64,000 nt of DNA from positions 27,606 through 91,605 of the forward strand of contig JAFTEV010000017.1 in the NCBI GenBank assembly GCA_017453465.1. Direction: 5' to 3'. The notes under the pieces are model-generated. The model made no database searches and was not told the origin of the DNA. It saw only the letters and a list, made by a program, of their open reading frames with translations. Positions 33,353 through 41,163 of this stretch are shown here, piece after piece. Position numbers and translations under genes: made by a program. Each line of letters starts with the position of its first letter. Position 1 is the first letter of the stretch. Source of the stretch: Bacteroidaceae bacterium. GTDB taxonomy: Bacteria; Bacteroidota; Bacteroidia; Bacteroidales; Bacteroidaceae.

Positions 33353-35089
33353 ATGGATCAAGAACTCATCAAACAGTGTACAGCTGAGGCCCAGAAGTGG
33401 CTCAGCCCAGCATTCGATGCCGACACACAGGCAGAAGTAAAGGCCATGCTCGAAAACGAGGACAAGAGTGCCCTCATCGACGCTTTCTACCAGAACCTGG
33501 AATTTGGCACAGGCGGTCTGCGCGGCATCATGGGTGCCGGCACCAACCGCATGAACAAGTACATCGTGGGCATGGCCACACAGGGTTTTGCCAACTACAT
33601 CAACAAGGCTTTCGCTGGCAAACAGGACATCAGCGTGGTCGTAGGTCACGACTGCCGCAACAATTCCCGCCTCTTTGCCGAGACCGTAGCCGACATCTTT
33701 TCGGCCAACGGCATCAAGGTCTATCTCTTTGAAAGCCTCCGCCCAACACCCGAAATCTCATTTGCCATCCGTCAGCTCCACGCACAGGCCGGTGTGAACA
33801 TCACCGCCAGCCACAACCCACGCGAGTACAACGGCTACAAGGCATACTGGGACGACGGCGCACAGGTGCTCTCACCCCATGACACTGGCATCATCGACGA
33901 AGTCAACAAAGTGACCATCGACCAAGTGAAGTTTACGCCCAACGAAGACCTCATCAAGATTATCGGTGGCGAAATGGACATCGACTACCTCAACGCCGTA
34001 CACGAAGCACTGGTTGACCAGGATGTCATCAACCGCCAGAAAGACCTCTGCATCGTCTATTCACCCCTCCACGGCACAGGCCGCGTCATCATTCCTGCCG
34101 CCCTGCGCACCTGGGGCTTCCAGAACATCAATGTCGTGAAGGAGCAGATGGTCATCGACGGCAACTTCCCAACCGTCGTTTCGCCCAACCCAGAGAACTC
34201 CGAGGCCATGACCCTCGGCATGAAGCTCGGCACAAAGCTCAACGCCGACCTGGTGCTGGCCAGCGACCCCGACGCCGACCGCCTCGCCGTTGTCTGCCGC
34301 GACCCGAAGGGCGAATGGTGCATCCTCAACGGCAACCAGACCGCCCTCATGCTCTCCTACTACATCATCGAGAACAAGAAGAAGCTCGGCCAGCTCCGTC
34401 CTGGAGACTTCATGGTGAAGACCATCGTCACCACCGAGACCATCGCACAGATAGCCCAGCGCAACGGCGTGGAAATCCGCGACTGCTACACAGGCTTCAA
34501 GTGGATTGCACGTGAAATCAAAATCAGCGAAGGCAAGCAGAAGTACATCGGCGGCGGCGAAGAGTCGTTTGGCTACCTGCCATACGACAAGGTGCGCGAC
34601 AAGGACTCACCAGCCTCCATCTGTCTGCTCTGCGAAATTGCAGCATGGGCCAAGGACAACGGCATGACCCTCTACGACCTGCTTATGAAGATTTACCTCG
34701 ACTACGGCTTTGCCTACCAGAACGCCATCTCCGTCGTGAAGCCAGGCAAGAGCGGAGCCGACGAAATCAAGCAGATGATGGAAAACTTCCGTCAGACTCC
34801 ACCCACACAGCTTGGCGGCAGCCCAGTGGTCTGCATCAAAGACTTCAAGACCCTGAAGATGGTGAAAGACGGCAAGGAGTCCACCCTCGACATGCCAGCT
34901 ACCAGCAACGTGCTTCAGTGGTTCACAGCCGACGACACCAAAATCAGCGTCCGTCCTTCTGGCACCGAGCCAAAGATTAAATTCTACGTCGAAGTCAAAG
35001 GCGAAATGGGATGCCCCAAGTGCTACGACAGCGCAGTCAAGACAGCATCCGAGAAAGTAGAAGCCATCAAGAAAGACCTTGGACTGTAA
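33353..35089 (+). CDS. Phosphosugar mutase (phosphoglucomutase/phosphomannomutase family)
   Basis: The 578-residue enzyme has the four diagnostic loops of the alpha-D-phosphohexomutase family: the phosphoserine loop ITASHNPREYNGYKAYW, the metal loop LASDPDADRLAVV, the sugar-binding loop YIGGGEESFGYLPYD and the phosphate-binding loop SVRPSGTEPKIKFYV. It is of the long PgcA-like type found in Firmicutes and Bacteroidetes and interconverts glucose 1- and 6-phosphate or mannose equivalents. It sits directly after the GH2 gene. No signal peptide is present, so it is cytoplasmic. Confidence 0.93.
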   Translation: MDQELIKQCTAEAQKWLSPAFDADTQAEVKAMLENEDKSALIDAFYQNLEFGTGGLRGIMGAGTNRMNKYIVGMATQGFANYINKAFAGKQDISVVVGHDCRNNSRLFAETVADIFSANGIKVYLFESLRPTPEISFAIRQLHAQAGVNITASHNPREYNGYKAYWDDGAQVLSPHDTGIIDEVNKVTIDQVKFTPNEDLIKIIGGEMDIDYLNAVHEALVDQDVINRQKDLCIVYSPLHGTGRVIIPAALRTWGFQNINVVKEQMVIDGNFPTVVSPNPENSEAMTLGMKLGTKLNADLVLASDPDADRLAVVCRDPKGEWCILNGNQTALMLSYYIIENKKKLGQLRPGDFMVKTIVTTETIAQIAQRNGVEIRDCYTGFKWIAREIKISEGKQKYIGGGEESFGYLPYDKVRDKDSPASICLLCEIAAWAKDNGMTLYDLLMKIYLDYGFAYQNAISVVKPGKSGADEIKQMMENFRQTPPTQLGGSPVVCIKDFKTLKMVKDGKESTLDMPATSNVLQWFTADDTKISVRPSGTEPKIKFYVEVKGEMGCPKCYDSAVKTASEKVEAIKKDLGL

Positions 35090-35113
35090 GAATCTGATTA
35101 CGTGAAAAACTTT

Positions 35114-35217
35114 TAGTGAAAAGTGAAAAATCTAAGTTACTGGGGCTAAACACTGCCTAATGATGGCTAAACTGTAACTTAGATTTTTCACTTTTCACTA
35201 TTCACTTTTCACTTTTA
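35114..35217. repeat. Family A inverted repeat, copy 3
   Basis: Perfect 27-base arms at 35114-35140 and 35174-35200 flank the core TGGGGCTAAACACTGCCTAA. The right side extends with more GTGAAAA heptamers to 35217, which contain the stop codon of the pectate lyase gene. It lies between convergent genes. Confidence 0.85.
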
Positions 35218-36238
35218 CCTTCTTCCACCGCTCAATCACTCGGCGTGGCGAATCACCCAGCCAACTATATCCGTTACGCCGCTCATAGCTAATGGCATTA
35301 AAATCCTTCAGTGGCAGACCGTGACGGTCAGAGAAAAGCGGCTCCTCCGTTTCCAAATCATAATACCGTGCCCAAACATCCGGGGCTTCAGGGTCAGAGA
35401 CCAAACGCTTGTCGGGTTGACCCTCAGCATTGGTAAACGACTCCAACTTCACGCCATGGATGGCATGACTTTCCAGCCACTCCACCGCACAGGCAATGCG
35501 AAAACCCAAAGTGTCACTCGGTTGCTCGGCATAACAATCCATCAAAAGCTGAAGAATGTCAACCGTTTCGCCGTGCCCACAATAGGCAGCCAGCTCATAC
35601 TTGCGAGCCGAGGCAGGAGCCAGCGTCACTTCGTCGTGCTGCTGACACCACACGGTGGGCCGTCCGTCCGCCCTGCGAATCTGACAATCCAAAATGCACC
35701 GAAGTCCACGACGAAAAGCAGCACCGCAATGTTTCCGTAGAGCCCCCTTCACTCCGAGCAAATCGTATGGCGGCTTATTCTCAGCCACATCCTTCAGCAG
35801 CCTCATCACACGAACCATCGCATTATCATTAAACGTAATGTGGTTGGAGTACGACTCCGCCGAGCGCAGTGGCCAAAACTGCGGCCAACCGCCATTGTCA
35901 TATTGCATCGCAAGCAAATACTTGATACCTCGAAGGAATGCCAAACGATAAGGTTCTGAAGCCTTAAGGTCATAAATGGCTGAAGATTGCATTTCGGCAA
36001 CAGTCTGTGCCAGTACCCCTAATTCATAAGTCGTGGCCCCATTATCAATCGTGCTGCCAACACCCGTCAGCCTACACTCCGCCATGTACGCCTGATCTGC
36101 CCCTCGCAGCCAATCCTGGTTCTTCAGCCACCCACCACTCGCCATCTGATACTTCACAATGCTGTCAGCCAGTGCTAAGTCCTGTGCCGACACAAACAAA
36201 CAAACTATAAGCGATAAAAGAAAAAAGAAATATTTCAT
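35198..36238 (-). CDS. Pectate lyase, PL10-like (PelA/Pel-15E type)
   Basis: The start at 36238 gives 346 residues with a signal peptide [19 protein letters not shown]. Family features are [18 protein letters not shown] near residue 30, [17 protein letters not shown] and [19 protein letters not shown] with [13 protein letters not shown] around 110-140. All occur in polysaccharide lyase family 10 pectate lyases, which cleave polygalacturonate by beta-elimination using calcium. The C-terminal KVKVKSE and stop derive from a family A repeat, which may have replaced a few native residues. Confidence 0.88.
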   Translation of the reverse strand: MKYFFFLLSLIVCLFVSAQDLALADSIVKYQMASGGWLKNQDWLRGADQAYMAECRLTGVGSTIDNGATTYELGVLAQTVAEMQSSAIYDLKASEPYRLAFLRGIKYLLAMQYDNGGWPQFWPLRSAESYSNHITFNDNAMVRVMRLLKDVAENKPPYDLLGVKGALRKHCGAAFRRGLRCILDCQIRRADGRPTVWCQQHDEVTLAPASARKYELAAYCGHGETVDILQLLMDCYAEQPSDTLGFRIACAVEWLESHAIHGVKLESFTNAEGQPDKRLVSDPEAPDVWARYYDLETEEPLFSDRHGLPLKDFNAISYERRNGYSWLGDSPRRVIERWKKVKVKSE

Positions 36239-36269
36239 GAAAACAGGAAGCAATACAAAGACCAAGCCC

Positions 36270-36303
36270 CAAAAACAAAACCCACTGAAAAATCAGTGGG
36301 TTT
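36270..36303 (-). terminator. Terminator of the tRNA operon
   Basis: On the minus strand AAACCCACTGA (36293-36303) pairs perfectly with TCAGTGGGTTT (36278-36288) around a TTTT loop, followed by TGTTTTT. Confidence 0.85.
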
Positions 36304-36317
36304 GCAATTTTACGATG

Positions 36318-36402
36318 CGGAGAGAGAGGGATTCGAACCCCCGGTACCTCTCGGTACGGCGGTTTTCAAGACCGCTGTAATCGACCACTCTACCATCTCT
36401 CC
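36318..36402 (-). tRNA. tRNA-Ser (TGA)
   Basis: An 85-nt class II tRNA. The minus strand begins GGAGAGATGGTAGAGTGG, the anticodon loop reads CTTGAAA with anticodon TGA, a long variable arm GTACCGAGAGGTAC follows, and the T arm is GGTTCGAATC. CCA is not encoded. Last gene of the cluster. Confidence 0.96.
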
Positions 36403-36444
36403 TTTGAGGATGAAAGAATGGGGTGCCCCATTCTTTCCCTCTTG

Positions 36445-36517
36445 TACGCCCTCAGGGGCTCGAACCCTGGACCCATTGATTAAGAGTCAATTGCTCTACC
36501 AACTGAGCTAAGGACGC
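36445..36517 (-). tRNA. tRNA-Lys (CTT)
   Basis: A 73-nt cloverleaf beginning GCGTCCTTAGCTCAGTTGG, with anticodon loop ACTCTTAAT (CTT) and T arm GGTTCGAGCC. The acceptor stem has G-U pairs. CCA is not encoded. Confidence 0.95.
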
Positions 36518-36575
36518 ATTTTAATAAGTTTGGAAGTGAAAAGTAAAAAGTTGCCTTTATGTTCTTTTCTCTTTG

Positions 36576-36649
36576 AGCTTCAGGATGGGCTTGAACCAAC
36601 GACCCCATGATTAACAGTCATGTGCTCTAACCAACTGAGCTACTGAAGC
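36576..36649 (-). tRNA. tRNA-Asn (GTT)
   Basis: A 74-nt cloverleaf beginning GCTTCAGTAGCTCAGTTGG, with anticodon loop CTGTTAA (GTT) and T arm GGTTCAAGCC. CCA is not encoded. Confidence 0.95.
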
Positions 36650-36670
36650 AAATCTTTTATTTCCTTGTCG

Positions 36671-36752
36671 TGAAGAGGAGGAGACTCGAACTCCCACGGG
36701 CTGAGCCCACTACCCCCTCAAAGTAGCGCGTCTACCATTCCGCCACCTCTCC
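36671..36752 (-). tRNA. tRNA-Leu (GAG)
   Basis: An 82-nt class II tRNA beginning GGAGAGGTGGCGGAATGG, with anticodon loop TTGAGGG (GAG) and a variable arm around GTGGGCTCAGCCCGTG. T arm AGTTCGAGTC. CCA is not encoded. Confidence 0.94.
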
Positions 36753-36797
36753 ATAAGGATTTTTTGTCCGAAAACGGATGCCACTTCGTTGAGTGAG

Positions 36798-36871
36798 AGC
36801 CTCTTGTCGGATTCGAACCAACGACCCCGAGATTACAAATCACGTGCTCTGGCCAACTGAGCTAAAGAGGC
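36798..36871 (-). tRNA. tRNA-Thr (TGT)
   Basis: A 74-nt cloverleaf beginning GCCTCTTTAGCTCAGTTGG, with anticodon loop TTTGTAA (TGT) and T arm GGTTCGAATC. Confidence 0.96.
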
Positions 36872-36897
36872 GTAACCGGAAGACCGATTTGTTGTAG

Positions 36898-36970
36898 AGC
36901 GGAAGACGGGGCTCAAACCCGCGACCCCCAGCTTGGAAGGCTAGTGCTCTATCAACTGAGCTACTTCCGC
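36898..36970 (-). tRNA. tRNA-Gly (TCC)
   Basis: A 73-nt cloverleaf beginning GCGGAAGTAGCTCAGTTGA, with anticodon loop CTTCCAA (TCC) and T arm GGTTTGAGCC. Confidence 0.96.
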
Positions 36971-37020
36971 AACATTTCCCTAATTATCATTCATCACATA
37001 GTACTAACTTTTATCATCCG

Positions 37021-37103
37021 TGGGCAGGGACGGATTCGAACCGCCGAAGCCGTAAGGCAACAGATTTACAGTCTGCCCGTTTTAACCACTTACCTACCTA
37101 CCC
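37021..37103 (-). tRNA. tRNA-Tyr (GTA)
   Basis: An 83-nt class II tRNA beginning GGGTAGGTAGGTAAGTGG, with anticodon loop CTGTAAA (GTA), a long variable arm and T arm GGTTCGAATC. Confidence 0.96.
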
Positions 37104-37138
37104 GACTCTAAAAGAGTTTAGTCATTTTGCGCATTACG

Positions 37139-37212
37139 TGACCCGCACAGGATTCAAACCTGTAACCTTTTGATCCGTAGTCAAATGCTCTATTCAGTTG
37201 AGCTAGCGGGCC
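37139..37212 (-). tRNA. tRNA-Arg (ACG)
   Basis: A 74-nt cloverleaf beginning GGCCCGCTAGCTCAACTGA, with anticodon loop CTACGGA (ACG, read as ICG after deamination) and T arm GGTTTGAATC. Confidence 0.95.
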
Positions 37213-37235
37213 ATCATGTAATTGAGAAATGAATG

Positions 37236-37310
37236 TGGGCGCTGACGGATTCGAACCGCCGACCCTCTGCTTGTAAGGCAGACGCTCTGAACCAGCTGAG
37301 CTAAGCGCCC
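37236..37310 (-). tRNA. tRNA-Val (TAC)
   Basis: A 75-nt cloverleaf beginning GGGCGCTTAGCTCAGCTGG, with anticodon loop CTTACAA (TAC) and T arm GGTTCGAATC. First gene of the nine-tRNA transcript. Confidence 0.96.
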
Positions 37311-37399
37311 TCATTTTCGTTGTCCAATCTTTCAATTTTAGTAACCTCTCGAATGAGGTTTTGTTGCCTTGTGAAGTTGTTCCTTCCCGAAAGCGAGTG

Positions 37400-37431
37400 C
37401 AAAGGTACGGACTATTTTCGACGTGGCCAAA
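37400..37431 (-). promoter_or_regulatory. Promoter of the tRNA operon
   Basis: On the minus strand TTTG (37428-37431), a 20-bp spacer and TACCTTTG (37400-37407) match the consensus exactly, about 90 bp upstream of tRNA-Val. Confidence 0.82.
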
Positions 37432-37537
37432 TCTTTTCAAGACTTTTTTCCAACTTTTTTTAGCAGGAATCCTTAAGTGCTTAATAGTCAACAAGGATTT
37501 AAAATGCTAAAATTTGCCGTTTTTCCGCCTTTGCATC

Positions 37538-37565
37538 CGTAGAGCCTCCGTTTGAGGTCTCTACG
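37538..37565 (-). other. Stable hairpin after the 25-codon ORF
   Basis: CGTAGAG (37538-37544) pairs with CTCTACG (37559-37565), with an inner CTC/GAG pairing around AAACG-like sequence. A palindrome CCCAGCTGGG lies near 37580-37589. Together they form a structured 3' region behind the small ORF on the minus strand. Confidence 0.5.
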
Positions 37566-37603
37566 TGGTTTTGGAGCACCCCAGCTGGGGATTTCCTGGA
37601 AAG

Positions 37604-37681
37604 CTATTTCAGAACCGAAATGTTGCTTACCAAAGCTGCGACTGCTACGAGTGCAGCCAGAATCAATGTCAATGTTTCCAT
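37604..37681 (-). CDS. Possible 25-residue hydrophobic peptide
   Basis: The minus strand encodes METLTLILAALVAVAALVSN plus ISVLK and a TAG stop: a single hydrophobic helix with a lysine at the end. A ribosome-binding-like AAAGGA lies 9-14 bases upstream, a consensus promoter lies about 200 bp upstream (37878-37910), and stable hairpins follow. Size and composition recall type I toxin peptides or small membrane regulators, but no homologue is recognised and an antisense RNA is not demonstrated. It could be chance, though its surroundings look like a complete transcription unit. Confidence 0.45.
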   Translation of the reverse strand: METLTLILAALVAVAALVSNISVLK

Positions 37682-37877
37682 AAAACAATCCTTTCTTTTT
37701 TTAATTAATACTTATTTTCCTGACCCAATCTTTTTTCCTCGTTTCAAGTACCTACTGAAAGTATGAACCTAAAAACACTAACTTATTAACCTAAAAACTT
37801 TCCTTTTCTTATATATATAAATAATGTGTCGCTTGCTTCAGAACATCCTTACGGACATCTTTCGCTTGATTTCGCTG

Positions 37878-37910
37878 CAAAGGTACGGAGACTTTCCCAT
37901 ACGCAACAAA
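37878..37910 (-). promoter_or_regulatory. Promoter upstream of the 25-codon ORF
   Basis: TTTG (37907-37910), a 21-bp spacer and TACCTTTG (37878-37885) on the minus strand match the consensus. The transcript would have a leader of about 190 nt before the small ORF, with complementary stretches such as TCCGTAAGGATGTTC. No other gene is seen in 37690-38058. Confidence 0.75.
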
Positions 37911-38058
37911 CATTTAAGGCAAAAGATTGCTACAAACATCAGTTTTATTGATATAAAACAATAAATGCTTGGGCACACGTATTCATAATGTACTTTTATG
38001 AGTGTACCCAAACAATTATAACACTTGTGTTGAGAACAAGCAAAATCTTGTCTGCAGA

Positions 38059-39168
38059 CTACAGATTCTGCTGAAAGAAACGCTCCAGCTTGTCGTAAGG
38101 AATCAGACCAGCCACGTCATCGTAGAGGTCAACGTGGGAAGCACCAGGAATGATGAGCAGCTCCTTATTACCAACAATCTTGCTTTCGCCTTCAACCTTA
38201 ACGCCTGTCATCTTCTCGAAGGCGTACTCACTGAAATAGCGAGAATGAGCCTTTTCGCCGTAGATGAGCAAGACAGGAGTCTCGATTTCGTGTGCCCAAG
38301 CCAACAAAGGCTGGTTAAGGAAAGACTGACAACCAACAACGTTCCAGCCGTCTGTCGAGTTGCCACTGCGTTCATGGAAACCACGCTCAGTCTTGTAGTA
38401 AGCATGATAATCCTTCACGAACCAAGGAGCATCGTCGGGCAGGGGATCGATAACACCACCCGCACGCTTGTAAGTGCCAGCCTTGTAGTCAGCTGTGCGC
38501 TGGGCGGCAATGGCTCTGCGCTTCTCCATGCGCTGAGCGGACGTGTCCTCACTCTTGAAGTAACCCTCCACACTCACTTTGCTCATGTCATACATCGTCG
38601 AAGCCACGGTTGCCTTGATGCGAGGGTCAATGGCAGCAGCATTGACAGCCATGCCGCCAAAGCCGCAAATTCCGATGATGCCGATGCGTTCCGGATCTAC
38701 CTCGTCAAGGTTTGACAGAAAATCAACTGCGGCCAGGAAATCCTCGGTATTGATGTCGGGCGAAGCCATGCGGCGAGGCTCTCCCCCACTCTCTCCTGTG
38801 AAAGAAGGGTCAAAGGCGATGGTCAGGAAACCGCGCTCGGCCATGTGCTGAGCATAAAGTCCACTTGACTGCTCCTTCACGGCTCCAAAGGGTCCGCTGA
38901 CAGCAATGGCGGGAAGACGGTTGGGGGATGTAGCAGCCCCTTCCCGCTCCTTGGGCCAATACATATCGGCTGCCAATGTGATGCCATAACGATTGTGGAA
39001 AGTCACTTTCTTGTGATTCACCTTGTCACTCTTGGGGAACGTCTTGTCCCACTCCTGTGTTAATTCCAACTTAGTCATATTTTCTTCGGTTAATGGTTTG
39101 TTACTATTCTGCATACATGCTGCCAGCATTCCCGCTGCCAGCATTGCAGTCACTAAAAGCTGTTTCAT
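38059..39168 (-). CDS. Alpha/beta hydrolase lipoprotein (dienelactone hydrolase-like)
   Basis: The start at 39168 gives 369 residues beginning MKQLLVTAMLAAGMLAACMQ with lipobox LAAC; a start 21 bp upstream is also possible. The hydrolase fold shows IAVSGPFGAVKEQSSGLYA, the nucleophile-elbow region RIGIIGICGFGGMAVNAAA (GxCGxG, so a Cys nucleophile as in dienelactone hydrolases) and a C-terminal LIIPGASHVDLYDD carrying the His. It is likely a membrane-attached esterase. It is the last gene of an operon with an AraC regulator (24 bp upstream) and a cyclophilin-like protein. Confidence 0.85.
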   Translation of the reverse strand: MKQLLVTAMLAAGMLAACMQNSNKPLTEENMTKLELTQEWDKTFPKSDKVNHKKVTFHNRYGITLAADMYWPKEREGAATSPNRLPAIAVSGPFGAVKEQSSGLYAQHMAERGFLTIAFDPSFTGESGGEPRRMASPDINTEDFLAAVDFLSNLDEVDPERIGIIGICGFGGMAVNAAAIDPRIKATVASTMYDMSKVSVEGYFKSEDTSAQRMEKRRAIAAQRTADYKAGTYKRAGGVIDPLPDDAPWFVKDYHAYYKTERGFHERSGNSTDGWNVVGCQSFLNQPLLAWAHEIETPVLLIYGEKAHSRYFSEYAFEKMTGVKVEGESKIVGNKELLIIPGASHVDLYDDVAGLIPYDKLERFFQQNL

Positions 39169-39192
39169 GGAGTATTGTCTTTTCATCATTTC

Positions 39193-40089
39193 TTATGCAC
39201 TTTGCCTATAGTCCGACGGTGTCCGTCCCGTATGCGCCTTGAACAGCCGCGTGAAATGGCTCACGCTGCTGAAGCCCAGTCGCTCACTAATCAGGGTGAT
39301 GGGAACATCCGTCGTGCGCAGTTGCTGCTTGGCCATGGCCAGAATCTTCTGTGTGATGAAGTCTTTGGCTGTGCTGCCCAGTTCCTTGCGGACGAGGTCG
39401 CCAAAGTAGTTGGCCGAAAGACACAGTTCGCTGGCACACCATGCCACAGTGGGCTGCCCCTTCAGCATCAGCTGGTCACCAGCAAAATAGTCGTCCAGCA
39501 GACGTTCAAAACGGCTGATGAGCGAAGAATTCACTTTGTGGCGAGTAATGAACTGGCGGTCATAGAAGCGCAAGCAATAGTCGAGCACCAGCTGCACATA
39601 AACCGTCAGCAGCTGCAACGAATGCTGGTCGATGGCATGATTCAGTTCGTTGGCAATATGCGCAAAAGTGTCCTCAATCGTCCTGCGCTCATCGTCACTC
39701 ACATGGAGAGCCTCGCGCTGGTCATAGCCAAAGAAGCCATACTCACGAATGCGGTCAGCCAGCGGCGTGCCAAAGAGCAAGTCGGGATGGAACAACAACG
39801 CCTTCCAGCTACTGTGTTCACCCGCTACGAACTCAGTCGTCACCATCTGCCTGGGAGCCATGGTCACAATGCTGCCAGCCTGATAGTCATAAGTCTCACG
39901 TCCATAGCGCAAACGGCACCCCACGCCCTGCTTCAAGAACACGGCATACAGTCCATACCACACGGTCTGCGTCAGCTGTCCCTGCTGCGGTGCATAGTCC
40001 TTCACGTCCACCACGGTCACCAGCGGATGTTTCGTTTCTATGCCGAACATCCTGTTATACTGCTCTACGGTTTCTATTCTCTGCGTCAT
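39193..40089 (-). CDS. AraC family transcriptional regulator
   Basis: Starting at 40089 (MTQRIETVEQYNRMFGIETK) gives 298 residues. The N-terminal half is cupin-like (YDYQAGSIVTMAPRQMVT). The C-terminal 100 residues hold two helix-turn-helix motifs ending ISERLGFSSVSHFTRLFKAH and TGRTPSDYR, the AraC signature. It probably controls its own operon with the cyclophilin-like and hydrolase genes; the effector is unknown. Confidence 0.92.
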   Translation of the reverse strand: MTQRIETVEQYNRMFGIETKHPLVTVVDVKDYAPQQGQLTQTVWYGLYAVFLKQGVGCRLRYGRETYDYQAGSIVTMAPRQMVTTEFVAGEHSSWKALLFHPDLLFGTPLADRIREYGFFGYDQREALHVSDDERRTIEDTFAHIANELNHAIDQHSLQLLTVYVQLVLDYCLRFYDRQFITRHKVNSSLISRFERLLDDYFAGDQLMLKGQPTVAWCASELCLSANYFGDLVRKELGSTAKDFITQKILAMAKQQLRTTDVPITLISERLGFSSVSHFTRLFKAHTGRTPSDYRQSA

Positions 40090-40107
40090 ACGGTGCAATA
40101 CTAATCC

Positions 40108-40698
40108 TTATTTGAGATACTTCTTACCATTTTTAATATAGATGCCCCGCCCAGGCGACATTGTCCGAACCCCATTCAGGGCCGTAAACTCGTTCTCCTT
40201 CTCGGCTGTTGCCCCTACAGACCTGATGTCCGTTGCAACAGCAGCAGACAGCGTCACACTGACACGCCCCTGCCCTGCTTTCAGGAATGACTTCAGCTGG
40301 TCGAGCGACGCATACTGAATGCGTCCCAGCCGCGTGTAGCTCCACGAATTGCTGCCGTAGAACAGCACCATCTGGTTGCCGTTATACAGAATCACATCGC
40401 CAGCCTCCGTCGTTATGTGCGAATTGCTCGTGGGCAGTGAACGTCCCAATGAGCCCACCTTTTCAAAGCCTCCGTAATCATCGGCTTCGTAGGTGAGTGG
40501 AGCCACTTGCAGTGCCGCCAACAGAGCCTGTGTAGCCTCGTTGTCAACGAGACTGACGGGCAAGGTCTGTCCGTCAATTGTCATATAGATTTCCATGTTC
40601 GATGAGGGTGTTTGAGCCTGGGCCTCCTCGCCAGAGCAGGAGATTGTGAGCAATGCTGCGACTGCCAACAACAGGCGTGAAATAACGGTTCGTTTCAT
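40108..40698 (-). CDS. Secreted cyclophilin-like fold protein
   Basis: The start at 40698 gives 196 residues with signal peptide MKRTVISRLLLAVAALLTIS before CSGEEAQAQ, perhaps lipidated at that Cys. The core MEIYMTIDGQTLPVSLVDNE, YGGFEKVGSLGRSLPTSNSH and EAGDVILYNGNQMVLFYGSN matches the cyclophilin-like family found in Bacteroidetes and Firmicutes, often beside AraC regulators and reductases. Peptidyl-prolyl isomerase activity is not established for the family. The C-terminus GRGIYIKNGKKYLK resembles the tail of the unrelated secreted protein at 62195. First gene of a three-gene operon. Confidence 0.85.
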   Translation of the reverse strand: MKRTVISRLLLAVAALLTISCSGEEAQAQTPSSNMEIYMTIDGQTLPVSLVDNEATQALLAALQVAPLTYEADDYGGFEKVGSLGRSLPTSNSHITTEAGDVILYNGNQMVLFYGSNSWSYTRLGRIQYASLDQLKSFLKAGQGRVSVTLSAAVATDIRSVGATAEKENEFTALNGVRTMSPGRGIYIKNGKKYLK

Positions 40699-40719
40699 AG
40701 AATACTGATTTTTACGCTG

Positions 40720-40727
40720 CAAAGGTA
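40720..40727 (-). promoter_or_regulatory. -7 box of the cyclophilin-like/AraC/hydrolase operon
   Basis: TACCTTTG on the minus strand lies 21 bp upstream of the ATG at 40698. No ideal -33 element is seen. Confidence 0.5.
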
Positions 40728-40805
40728 CGGCTTTTCAGCCAGATTTCGTTGTACGTTTTACGGATTCATTTTACACTTTCACAGAAATGTTTAAAAGATG
40801 TAAGC

Positions 40806-40885
40806 AATGGGACGGAGTCGCGTAGGCAATGCTGCGTGAACAATTGCCTACACGAGCGCGACGCATTGCCTACGCGGGAGCGATG
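40806..40885. repeat. Family C repeat, copy 2 (TAGGCAATG type)
   Basis: Units TCGCGTAGGCAATGC (40818-40832), AATTGCCTACACGAGCG and CATTGCCTACGCGGGAG alternate in orientation. The arms are less regular than in the copies at 8851-8922 and 56523-56606. Confidence 0.75.
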
Positions 40886-41066
40886 AATCCTATACATAAC
40901 ACACTCAGTTTGTTTCAACTACTCATTTTGAGGCAGTTCGCAGGTGTATTTTTTGTATTGATGCCCGTTTTTTTGTCACAATACACATTCTTTAACACCC
41001 GAAGCCCTGCACAACCTTGTTTTTTTCAAAAAAAATCTTAACTGCGGGGTGTTTTTCCTGCAAACG

Positions 41067-41102
41067 TTTGTGGAAACGGGGCGAAAACCCTACATTTGTA
41101 GG
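41067..41102 (+). promoter_or_regulatory. Promoter of the 4-alpha-glucanotransferase gene with overlapping palindrome
   Basis: TTTG at 41067-41070, a 20-bp spacer and TACATTTG at 41091-41098 match the consensus. The -7 box lies inside CCTACATTTGTAGG (41089-41102), a 6-bp inverted repeat that could be a repressor site. Confidence 0.7.
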
Positions 41103-41163
41103 AAAAACGTGGCTAAGGGCTACAGACACATCGTAGCGGAGCTAAAAATCAAAAAGATACGTC

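Noticed and set aside
36318-37310. Integration hotspot or prophage attachment at the tRNA cluster
   Set aside because: No duplicated tRNA 3' ends, integrase gene or foreign genes flank the cluster.
37108-37494. A 128-codon minus-strand frame
   Set aside because: It runs through tRNA-Val and tRNA-Arg genes and the operon promoter; it is a by-product of the tRNA sequences.
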